This document shows, piece by piece, positions 8,485 to 15,613 of a DNA stretch of 64,000 bases (positions are counted from its first letter, which is position 1; every line of letters begins with the position of its first letter). The notes beneath the pieces were generated by a model, which saw nothing but the letters and a program-made list of their open reading frames with translations, was not told where the DNA came from and did no database searches. Origin of the DNA: DATDAH01 sp963725155. GTDB lineage: Bacteria > Actinomycetota > Acidimicrobiia > Acidimicrobiales > DATDAH01. The stretch spans positions 836,445 to 900,444 of the forward strand of contig CAVRXU010000005.1 of NCBI GenBank assembly GCA_963725155.1, in the 5' to 3' direction. Position numbers and translations under genes: made by a program.

Positions 8485-9785
8485 CCTTCCTCAACGTCGT
8501 CGAGATCGAGTCGGCGGTCATTGCCCTCGGCGCGGCGTACCCGTCAGCCGCCCAGGTGATCCACTTGCCGTGCGAAACGGCTGAGCACCGCTGGAGCCAC
8601 GCTCTCCGGATCACGACCGGCTCGTGCCAGGAGACCGGCGTCCTGCTCATCAGTGGCACCCACGCCCGAGAGTGGGGGGGCCCGGACATCCTCATCAACC
8701 TGGCGGCTGATCTGTTGGCGGCGTGGTCTGCCGGCACCGGGCTGGTCTACCAGGGGACGTCCTTCACCTCCGTCCAGGTCCGGCGGATCCTCCAGCAGGT
8801 CGAGCTGATCGTCTTCCCGGACATCAACCCGGACGGTCGGCATCACAGCCAAACCGTCGATCCGAGTTGGCGCAAGAACCGCAATCCGTACAGCAGCAAC
8901 GGCACCGACCCGAGGTCGATCGGTGTCGACGTCAACCGGAACTACGACTTCCTGTGGGATTACCCCGTCTACTTCGAGCCGACCGCCGTGAACTTCGGCA
9001 CCCTCTCATCGACCAACCCTGCGACCGATCTGTTCCATGGCACCGCTCCGTTCTCGGAGGCCGAATCGAAGAACGTGCGTTGGCTGTTCGACACCTACCC
9101 GCTGATCCGCCGCTTCGTCGACATCCATTCCTTCGGCGGCAACATCCTGCACCCGTGGGGTGACGACGCGAACCAGTCGACGACGGCGTCGAAGAACTTC
9201 ATGAACACGGCCTGGAACGGCAAGCGAGGTCTCGTCGGCGATGCATACGCCGAATACATCGCGGCAGGTGACCTGACGGCCGTCCAGACGGCCGGCAACG
9301 CCATGAAGGCGGCGATCGCTGGAGTCAGGGGCGAGTCGTACAACGTCGCCCAGTCAATCTTCATGCCCCGCTGGGCAACGCCATATCCGACGTCCGGCGC
9401 CAGCCACGACTGGGTCTTCAGCCGGCACTACGCGGACCCGGCCAAACCGCGACTACTCAGCTACCTGCTCGAGTTCAACAAGGACTGGGGCCAGTTCTTC
9501 CCGACCTGGACCGAGATGGAGAAGATCATCCTCGACGTCGATGCGGGCCTCGTCCGGTTCTGCCTCGACGCGACGCCGTCGTGGAAGAAGTGGTGCCTCT
9601 TCGACTTGTGCTGCTGGAAGGACCGGTTCTGGGCAACCTGGAAGCGGCTCTTCCCGCCGGACTTGTGGGGTCCGTACGGGCCATGGGACCGCGTCAGGCG
9701 GGTCATGCTCGGGGTCGTCCAACTGGTCGTCACCGTGACGGCTGGCCTGGTTGCTCGAGTCCTGGGCCGGCGCTCGAGAGGCTGA
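8481..9785 (+). CDS. M14 family zinc carboxypeptidase
   Basis: 434 residues with all expected M14 elements: zinc ligands His61 and Glu64 in GTHAREWGG and His216 in VDIHSFGG; substrate-binding DVNRNYDF with Arg153; and the catalytic Glu331 in YLLEFNKDWG. INPDGRHHS and WRKNRNPY are also typical of the carboxypeptidase A/T subfamily. These enzymes remove C-terminal residues from peptides. There is no signal peptide and no attached prodomain; a prodomain-like protein is encoded by the overlapping upstream gene. The last 40 residues contain a hydrophobic stretch (VMLGVVQLVVTVTAGLVARV) that may be a membrane helix. A second frame, 9751-9870, encodes a plausible coiled-coil continuation, so the 3' end may have shifted. 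Confidence 0.9.
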   Translation: MTFLNVVEIESAVIALGAAYPSAAQVIHLPCETAEHRWSHALRITTGSCQETGVLLISGTHAREWGGPDILINLAADLLAAWSAGTGLVYQGTSFTSVQVRRILQQVELIVFPDINPDGRHHSQTVDPSWRKNRNPYSSNGTDPRSIGVDVNRNYDFLWDYPVYFEPTAVNFGTLSSTNPATDLFHGTAPFSEAESKNVRWLFDTYPLIRRFVDIHSFGGNILHPWGDDANQSTTASKNFMNTAWNGKRGLVGDAYAEYIAAGDLTAVQTAGNAMKAAIAGVRGESYNVAQSIFMPRWATPYPTSGASHDWVFSRHYADPAKPRLLSYLLEFNKDWGQFFPTWTEMEKIILDVDAGLVRFCLDATPSWKKWCLFDLCCWKDRFWATWKRLFPPDLWGPYGPWDRVRRVMLGVVQLVVTVTAGLVARVLGRRSRG

Positions 9786-10164
9786 CCTGCTCGAGGAACT
9801 GCAGGCGCTGCGTGGCCGCCACGACGCCCTTGTGGCTGAACTGCGCCGGCTGGTCGAGGAGGGCTACTGACGCGCTGGTGCGTCGTTGCGAGTCGGTTTC
9901 TTTGCAGTTGGAGATGACATGGCGGATGTGCTGGAACGGCACGATGACGAACACGGCGACCGCGAGGTAGAGCACGACCGCGACGGTGGAGGGGGTCGGG
10001 GGTTCGAGTCGCTCAGCGCCCACTGAATCCAGTGTTTCCCGTCAGCGTGAGGAAGTCAGCGCTGAAGAAGCTGCACCGGTGAGAACGGTCGTCCGGCTCG
10101 CTCCCGCGAATCGGCCCGTCCCACCGGTGAACTCCAACTCAATAGCGAGCCATTGAATGCGTCG
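9786..10164 (+). other. Intergenic stretch with second att-like repeat
   Basis: No independent gene is convincing here. Up to 9870 the +1 frame relative to the peptidase encodes a Leu/Glu-rich heptad-like peptide ending in a stop. The second tRNA-Val 3'-end repeat lies at 9988-10040. The remainder up to the end of the Pro-rich gene shows nothing recognisable. Confidence 0.55.
9988..10040 (+). repeat. att-like direct repeat, copy 2 (3' end of tRNA-Val)
   Basis: This second copy matches 7009-7061 with three substitutions, one of them in the T-stem region. It starts exactly at the 3' strand of the anticodon stem; the upstream sequence is unrelated, so it is not a tRNA gene but a fragment of one. 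Together with copy 1 it brackets about 2.9 kb holding three genes. Confidence 0.75.
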
Positions 10165-11628
10165 TCAGGGCGGGGCGGTGGTGGGCGGGACGGCGGTGGT
10201 GGGCGGGACGGTGGTGGGCGGTGGTGGGGGCGGCGGCGGTGGGGGCGGCGGCGGTGGGGGCGGCGGCGGTGGGGGCGGCGGCGGCGGGGGCGGTGGCGGC
10301 GGCGGCGGATGTGAGGGTGGTGGATGTGGGGGTGGGGGATGTGGGGGTGGATGGTGGGGTGGGGGTGGGCTGCTGCTGCCGTCACCACGACTACCAGAAC
10401 TACCTGACGAGGTGACGACCCAGCAGGGCGTCCAGAAGCACCGCCACCAGCCCACGATCGAGGTGGTCGAAATGGTCGAGGTGCTCGAGGTGCTCGAGGT
10501 GGTCGAGGTGGTCGCCATGGTCGTAGTTGGCGGGGTGTCGACGTCCTCGGCGTTCTTGTCGAGCAGGGCGACGTCACCGTCCGGTGAGATCACCCCGGCG
10601 CGGGGGCCATCCTCGTCGTCGAAGACCACGTAGCCGTCGCTGGCACGGAGGACGAACCGGCCGCCCCCGGGCACGATGCTGACTTCGTCCCGTGGCACGC
10701 CACCGACCGCCGCGTCCACGAGGACGGCCACACCCCTCGACAGGTTGGTCACATAGACGGTGCCGTCCACGACGAGGGGCCGACCGAGGCGATCGTCGGG
10801 ATCTCCGAGATCGACGGGCGGCAGGACCGAGCCGTCGGTGAGGTCGACGCCGAACAGCGTGCCGGTGGTCGGGGATGCGACCCAGGCGACGGATCCGGAA
10901 TCCGCCGACAACGCCGGGAGCAAGAGGGCCCCGGGATCGACAGGTAGCGGGTGTGGGAACCCCCGCTTGTCGATCAGTTCCGCTCGCTCGCTGTCGACTA
11001 CGAAGGGGGCGTTCCCGGTGAGGCCCACCGTCAGGTCGGGATCCTGCGAGTTCAACAGGGTGCGGGAGAAGAGCTCGCCGTCGTCGACCTCGACCAGCTC
11101 ACCCCTGCCGAGGTCGACGACCCACAACGTGCCGTCGTCGTCGACCACGGCACCGGTCAGCTCAGACGACAGGGTCAACTCGTCGGTGACCTCCCGGCCA
11201 TCCTCGCTCAGGAGGCCGATGCCACCGTCGGGCTCGATGACGTAGGCCTGCCCGCCGCCGGCCATGACCTCGGAATCCGCCGCTACCCGAGGGCCGTCCC
11301 GGATGTCGGTCCCCGACGGGCTGACGGCCTGGATCGTGCCGGTGTCACGATTGTGCACGAGTGCGCCCTCACCGTGCTGCACGAGCACGAGATCATCGCC
11401 GACGCCCTCGAGCGGCGCCCTCGCGTCGACCGTCGCCGCCGCGGCCGTCGCCTTCACCACGGCGCCTTGGTCCTTGATCAGCAGGAACACCGTGCCGTCA
11501 CCGGCCACGACAGCATCGGCCGGGGAGTCGTCGACTACGTCAGACAAACTGCCGGTCACCAGCGCTCCGGCAACGGCCAAAACGGCGAGCAGGAGCACAG
11601 CTCCACCAACGTGCGCGCCTCTTCCCAT
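10165..11628 (-). CDS. Membrane-anchored or secreted beta-propeller-like protein with Thr/Ser and Pro/His-rich C-terminal tail
   Basis: 487 residues. A hydrophobic segment at about residues 9-27 (LLLAVLAVAGALVTG) acts as signal or anchor. Residues about 35-365 form short repeated strands with Asp-Gly turns (DGTVFLL, DGTLWVVDLGRGELVEVDDG, VDGTVYVTNLSRG, DGDVALLDK), as in a beta-propeller. A Thr/Ser linker and then a long run of Pro with scattered His close the protein, ending in PTT repeats. In deep-branching actinobacteria such Thr/Pro linkers often join an extracellular module to further domains, so the gene may be truncated at this end, which lies about 120 bp from the att-like repeat. A Trp/Cys-rich patch (IVGWWRCFWTPCWVV) between linker and Pro tract is odd and could mark a local frameshift. 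The function is unknown. Confidence 0.7.
   Translation of the reverse strand: MGRGAHVGGAVLLLAVLAVAGALVTGSLSDVVDDSPADAVVAGDGTVFLLIKDQGAVVKATAAAATVDARAPLEGVGDDLVLVQHGEGALVHNRDTGTIQAVSPSGTDIRDGPRVAADSEVMAGGGQAYVIEPDGGIGLLSEDGREVTDELTLSSELTGAVVDDDGTLWVVDLGRGELVEVDDGELFSRTLLNSQDPDLTVGLTGNAPFVVDSERAELIDKRGFPHPLPVDPGALLLPALSADSGSVAWVASPTTGTLFGVDLTDGSVLPPVDLGDPDDRLGRPLVVDGTVYVTNLSRGVAVLVDAAVGGVPRDEVSIVPGGGRFVLRASDGYVVFDDEDGPRAGVISPDGDVALLDKNAEDVDTPPTTTMATTSTTSSTSSTSTISTTSIVGWWRCFWTPCWVVTSSGSSGSRGDGSSSPPPPHHPPPHPPPPHPPPSHPPPPPPPPPPPPPPPPPPPPPPPPPPPPPPPTTVPPTTAVPPTTAPP
10205..10375 (+). repeat. Low-complexity G-rich tract (GGC/GGT/GGG repeats)
   Basis: On the + strand this is an almost unbroken array of GGCGGC, GGTGGG and GGTGGATG units; on the - strand it encodes the Pro/His tail of the propeller-like protein. 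The many closely spaced runs of three or more G make G-quadruplexes likely on the + (non-coding) strand. Such tracts vary in length by slippage and are error-prone in assemblies. Confidence 0.8.
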
Positions 11629-11816
11629 CCGGCCCTCTCGCCAACCTCGCCACTACCGTAGCCACGCAGGCGTATCGGCGCCGCGGCTGCGAAGACCTGG
11701 AGCAGATCGGCCGGGGCGGCTTCGCGGCTGGACCTACTCAAGGAAACGGTCCCAGACTCGAGGGGGACCTGAATGAAGAGTCGACTCCATCGCCCACCGG
11801 AGGGAAGATCGGCCAC

Positions 11817-12242
11817 ATGGCAACTACACGCACCGCTACCACGCACTGGGAAGGCTCGCTTCTGGAGGGTGCCGGTCGAGTCGACCTCGGCTCCTCCGGG
11901 CTCGGGACCTATGACGTCACCTGGGCGTCGAGGGCCGAGGATCCCGAGGGGCGCACCAGCCCCGAGGAGCTCATCGCTGCGGCCCACTCGGCCTGCTTCT
12001 CGATGGCGCTGTCGCACGCGCTGGCACAGGCCGGCACGCCACCGAATGATCTGGAGACCACGGCCGACGTCACCTTCCAGCCCGGCGAGGGCATCACTGG
12101 TGTTCTACTCACCGTGCGGGGTTCGGTTCCTGGGGTGTCGGCCGACGACTTCGTCCTGGCCGCCGAGGACGCCAAGGCGAACTGTCCGGTGAGCAAGGCC
12201 CTCACCGGCACGTCGATCACCCTTGACGCCAGCCTGGCCTGA
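11817..12242 (+). CDS. osmC: OsmC/Ohr-family peroxiredoxin
   Basis: 141 residues, the usual length for the family. The two redox cysteines are present: Cys60 in SACFSMAL at the start of the central helix and Cys123 in NCPVSKAL. The typical ASRAEDPEGRTSPEELIAAA segment precedes the first. OsmC proteins reduce organic hydroperoxides in the cytoplasm, with electrons coming from lipoylated proteins or thiols. The gene stands alone: the Pro-rich protein gene diverges from it and no regulator of the OhrR type is adjacent. A GGAGGG lies rather far upstream of the ATG. The family assignment is secure; whether it is OsmC or Ohr subtype is less so. Confidence 0.92.
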   Translation: MATTRTATTHWEGSLLEGAGRVDLGSSGLGTYDVTWASRAEDPEGRTSPEELIAAAHSACFSMALSHALAQAGTPPNDLETTADVTFQPGEGITGVLLTVRGSVPGVSADDFVLAAEDAKANCPVSKALTGTSITLDASLA

Positions 12243-12503
12243 GCCGAGTTCTGCGTGGCCGGAGCTGTCCTACGAAGTCTGGCAAGTCACGTGCGACACG
12301 CTCCACGCGCACACCCAGGTGCTCGGTCCCAGCTCGCGCTCGAATTGTCAACGTCCGCCCCCTTCGAGCTCGGCCCCGTCGACGGCAATGTCCGCGCCCA
12401 TAGGGTGCAGCACTCCGCGCACGCGTGTTTGCCCGTCCCGCGACGCTCTGCTCGCGCCTAGCGTGCGCGGTCGTCGGGATCAGATGAATGAGGGGTGTGG
12501 GAG

Positions 12504-13052
12504 ATGGCAGAGAGCGCGGTCTACAAGAGCACGTTCGCGGAGCTGCTCGATGGCATGTTCGGCGGCACGCCAGAGGAGCTCGAGGATCAGTACGCCGAGT
12601 CGCTCGGTCTTCTCGAGGACATCGGCGACGCGCCCCTGTCGGAGGCGATCGAGCGGCTGGTGGACGAACGCAAGCTGCCGCCCGAGTCCGTCGACGACTC
12701 GGAGCAAGGATGGCGCGGCCAGCCCGATGTCGACCGGGTCATCCGCGCCGGATACCGCGAAGCGATGCTTCTCGCCCGCGCTGGGGGTGTGCCGATCGAG
12801 ACCCTCTGGCTGACGGGACCGACCGACGAGTTCGAGCTGCACGTCTGCGAAGGCCCGCGCTCGGTGACCGTGGTGCTGTTCATCCCCCTCGTGCGGGACT
12901 ACGGCTCCGAGCACGCGCAGGCGCGGAGCTGGGTGATCCGCACGAACAGGTCGAGCGACGAGATCGACGCGTTCGGCCTTCCTGATCCCGGCGGTGCGCC
13001 ACTCGTGAAGATCCAGACGAGCGGGCCCCGGTCGGGCGAATCCGCGGGCTGA
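12504..13052 (+). CDS. Hypothetical cytoplasmic protein
   Basis: 182 residues from ATG 12504, chosen because AGGGG lies 8 nt upstream (the in-frame GTG at 12495 overlaps that site). No signal peptide or membrane segment. The N-terminal third is acidic and helical (FAELLDGMFGGTPEELEDQY); the middle contains DVDRVIRAGYREAMLLARAG; the C-terminal part has strands (EFELHVCEGPRSVTVVLFIP, RSWVIRTN). I do not recognise a family. The cyclase gene on the opposite strand ends 3 bp beyond its stop, so the two converge tightly. About 260 bp between osmC and this gene show nothing recognisable. Confidence 0.6.
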   Translation: MAESAVYKSTFAELLDGMFGGTPEELEDQYAESLGLLEDIGDAPLSEAIERLVDERKLPPESVDDSEQGWRGQPDVDRVIRAGYREAMLLARAGGVPIETLWLTGPTDEFELHVCEGPRSVTVVLFIPLVRDYGSEHAQARSWVIRTNRSSDEIDAFGLPDPGGAPLVKIQTSGPRSGESAG

Positions 13053-13055
13053 GGT

Positions 13056-14390
13056 TCAGTCCTCGGCCGCGTAGAGCCGCCACACGCCGGGCACGCCCTT
13101 GAGCTCGTACTCGCCGCACTCGGTGAACGCGATGGCCGTGCCCGTGACGAGATCCTTGACCGTGGACGACGTCAGCACCTCACCCGAGCCCGCCAGCGCG
13201 CCGATCCGCGCGGCCAAGTTGACCGCGTGCCCGATCAGGTCGTCGCCCCTGATCTCGCACTCGCCCGTGTGGAGGCCGGCGCGCACCTCGATCCCGAGCT
13301 TCGCCGCCTCCTTCTCGATCGTCCGGGCGCAGAGGATGGCGCGCGCCGGTCCGTCGAACGACGCCACGAACCCGTCTCCCGTCGTGTTGACCTCCCGCCC
13401 ACGGAAGCGACGGAGCTGGTCACGCACCATCCGGTCGTGGGCATCGAGCAGGAGCCGGTACTGCCGATCACCGAGCGACGTGGTGAGGGCCGTGGACCCG
13501 ACGATGTCGGTGAAGAGCACCGTCGTGAGGATGCGGTCGATCTCGACCTCGAGCCGCTGACCTGTCAGGAACTCGGCGATCTCGTCCAGCACGCGCGTGT
13601 AGCCGTGCGGGCTGAAGTAGGTCTCGCCTGGCGCCAGCTCGACGAGGTTCGCGCCGTCGATGTTGGCAGCGAGGTAGCGGCCCTGCTCGATGGGAACGAG
13701 CGCGTGGGCCTCGGTGTGCAGCACGAGCGTGGGGATCTGGATGAGCGGCAGCACCTCGCGGACGTCCATGGACGTGAGGATGTAGCGATATTGCGCCGCC
13801 GCGCTGCGAGGCGTCGCCGAGGCGCGGAGGAGCTTGACCATCCAGTTGAGCAGCTCGGGGTCAGCGTCGGGGTGCACCACCCGCACCGCGTCGGCCGTGC
13901 CCCATGTCTGCTGGATGCCGGCGACGATCGAGTCGACGAGCTCAGGGCGGAGCCCGATCGGGTAGTCGTCGGCCACGAGGTAGCGGGCCGACGTGTTGGC
14001 CAGCACCAGCTTCGCCACCCGCTCCGGGTGCATCGCGGCCAGGAGGATCGCCGTCGGGCCGGCGTCGACCTCGGCGAAGACCCAGGCCCGCTCGGATCCA
14101 GCGGCGTCGAGCACCGCGCCCGCGTCGTCGGCCCACGCCTCCCACGTCGAGATCGATGCGTTGGGGACGGCGTCGGATGCGCCGGCGCCGCGACGGTCGA
14201 AGAGGATGAGCCGGGAGAAGGAGGCGAGCCGGCGGAGGAACGCGGCGCTCGGTCCGTATTCCCACAGCACATCGACGTGGCTGCCGAGGCCCGCGAAGTA
14301 GAGGAGGTCGACGGGGCCGTCGCCGAGGACCTGGTACGCGACATCCGCGTCGCCGACCGCGACGTAGCGCGTCTCCTGCGCCTCCTCCAC
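13056..14390 (-). CDS. Alpha/beta-hydrolase fold fused to class III adenylate/guanylate cyclase
   Basis: 444 residues from a GTG start. Residues about 1-275 are an alpha/beta-hydrolase domain (LLYFAGLGSHVD, LILFDRRGAGASD, VLHTEAHALVP, and a late His in SPHGYTR). Its nucleophile elbow reads FAEVDAG, so the usual GxSxG serine is missing and the domain is probably a sensor rather than an enzyme. The C-terminal cyclase catalytic domain has the first metal-binding Asp near residue 293 (TVLFTDIVGSTA), the second near 338 (NTTGDGFVASFD), then GLHTGE and GHAVNLAARI. It should make cAMP or cGMP as a homodimer. This architecture is known from actinobacteria. No neighbour suggests a pathway. Confidence 0.88.
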   Translation of the reverse strand: MEEAQETRYVAVGDADVAYQVLGDGPVDLLYFAGLGSHVDVLWEYGPSAAFLRRLASFSRLILFDRRGAGASDAVPNASISTWEAWADDAGAVLDAAGSERAWVFAEVDAGPTAILLAAMHPERVAKLVLANTSARYLVADDYPIGLRPELVDSIVAGIQQTWGTADAVRVVHPDADPELLNWMVKLLRASATPRSAAAQYRYILTSMDVREVLPLIQIPTLVLHTEAHALVPIEQGRYLAANIDGANLVELAPGETYFSPHGYTRVLDEIAEFLTGQRLEVEIDRILTTVLFTDIVGSTALTTSLGDRQYRLLLDAHDRMVRDQLRRFRGREVNTTGDGFVASFDGPARAILCARTIEKEAAKLGIEVRAGLHTGECEIRGDDLIGHAVNLAARIGALAGSGEVLTSSTVKDLVTGTAIAFTECGEYELKGVPGVWRLYAAED

Positions 14391-14581
14391 CGGCGCAATG
14401 TACGCGCCTACAACACGTCGAGGCCGAGTTCCCCGGTGCGGATGCGCACCGCGCGGTCCACCTCGATGGCCCAGATCTTGCCGGGTCAGAGGCCATCCAC
14501 CAGGCTTCGCCGCCAGCCTCCAAGTGTGGGCATAGCGCTCGTAGAGCGCCGAGCGTCATCTTGCATCGGTGCATCGGTGCG

Positions 14582-15487
14582 TCAGAAGCGACCTGAGGGG
14601 ACTTCGAGGTCGTGACTGGCGTAGAGCGCGGCGATCACAGCCTCGTCACCGGAAACGCAAGCAGCAGCGATCGTGTCCATCAGCTCGTCGTAGTCCGGCC
14701 CCGTCTCCCCGGCGTACGACGCCTCCATGCGGCCCCACTCATCCCACGGCAGCGTCTCCACCTTGTTGAGCGCTGCGAGGTCCCGGACCAGGTTGCCTCG
14801 GATCTCACCGATGCCGAAGTTCTCCGGGTACCCGTCAACACCGAAGCTCGACGGATCGGCCCGACCTTCCCTGCATCTGATCCAGGCTTCGCTGCCGCTG
14901 AGGAACTCGCCCTCGGCCAGGTCATCGGGTGCGGCAACGAACTCGAAACCGAGGACCTCTGGGTCGACCCGCACCCAGCGTGGCTCGACGGGATGCCGGT
15001 ACTCCACCACCCAGTGGTCGAGAAAGCTGCCGAGCACGAAATATGACGCGAACCCTGCCCGGCACCGAGCCGGGATCGCACGGTGTCGCAAGAACGCACA
15101 GGCCAGCAGTGCGAAATGTCTGCACGTCCCCACGACGCGGCTCGACTCAGAGCGCGGCTGCTCGAGCCCACGGTCATCGTGCTGGCGGAGGACCCGCAGG
15201 ATGTCGCTCACCGCATGGATCGACCGCTCCTCCTGACGCTCCTCGGGGATGCCGAAGCCTGCCGCGAGGTTCGGAAGCATGACCAAGCCCTGGGCGACAG
15301 CACAGAGCTCCACAGGCGTCGACGGCAGCCCGGTCAAGAGCGGTGCGACGTCGCCGTCGATAGCCGTCAAGCCATCCCCGACGTCGTACCGAACGTCCAC
15401 GGCCACCGGCACAGCTTGGCCGCGGGCGTGCCAAGCAGACCAGCAGCGGGGTCGACCCCTCGAGCCCGCCAGCGACATCGAGAACAA
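14582..15487 (-). CDS. Transglutaminase-like superfamily protein
   Basis: Up to 301 residues. The papain-like triad can be followed: Cys in VGTCRHFALLACAFLRHRAI, His in FLDHWVVEY, Asp in RVDPEVLG, in the order of the transglutaminase core. Members are bacterial cysteine proteases, amidases or crosslinking enzymes. No signal peptide is seen, so it is probably cytoplasmic. The start is doubtful: ATG at 15487 lacks a Shine-Dalgarno and the first 30 residues look non-coding. Recognisable sequence begins near VDVRYDVGDG, where GTG codons around 15400 are possible starts. The 5' end abuts the 101-bp repeat, so the N-terminus may have been replaced or lost there. Confidence 0.75.
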   Translation of the reverse strand: MFSMSLAGSRGRPRCWSAWHARGQAVPVAVDVRYDVGDGLTAIDGDVAPLLTGLPSTPVELCAVAQGLVMLPNLAAGFGIPEERQEERSIHAVSDILRVLRQHDDRGLEQPRSESSRVVGTCRHFALLACAFLRHRAIPARCRAGFASYFVLGSFLDHWVVEYRHPVEPRWVRVDPEVLGFEFVAAPDDLAEGEFLSGSEAWIRCREGRADPSSFGVDGYPENFGIGEIRGNLVRDLAALNKVETLPWDEWGRMEASYAGETGPDYDELMDTIAAACVSGDEAVIAALYASHDLEVPSGRF

Positions 15488-15498
15488 CCGGGGACGGG

Positions 15499-15599
15499 AC
15501 CAGGCGGCACGGCGACTGGTGGGGTCACGCTCAAGGCCGTTGAGGACGGGGCCCTCGTGCGCGCCGCAGGTCCGAGCGTCGAAAACCGGGCTCTTGACG
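15499..15599 (+). repeat. 101-bp repeat, copy B (isolated gene fragment)
   Basis: This copy matches 7774-7874. The encoded peptide (GGTATGGVTLKAVEDGALVR) is kept in frame, but the frame has no proper start and the similarity stops after RALD. It occupies nearly the whole gap between the transglutaminase ORF (its 5' limit 15487) and the end of the frameshifted gene (15614), both read from the other strand, so it looks like the leftover 3' end of a second copy of the 183-residue gene. Confidence 0.85.
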
Positions 15600-15613
15600 G
15601 CGATGCTGCGGTA

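Noticed and set aside
9988..10040. Second tRNA gene
   Set aside because: Only the 3' third of a tRNA is present; upstream sequence cannot form an anticodon or D-arm.
10157..10633. Poly-glycine protein on the + strand
   Set aside because: It is the reverse of the Pro/His tail of the propeller-like gene; no start signal or known family.
13227..14615. 462-residue open frame on the + strand
   Set aside because: It is antisense to the hydrolase-cyclase gene, which has clear domains; the + product is Arg/Glu/Val-rich and has no start signal.
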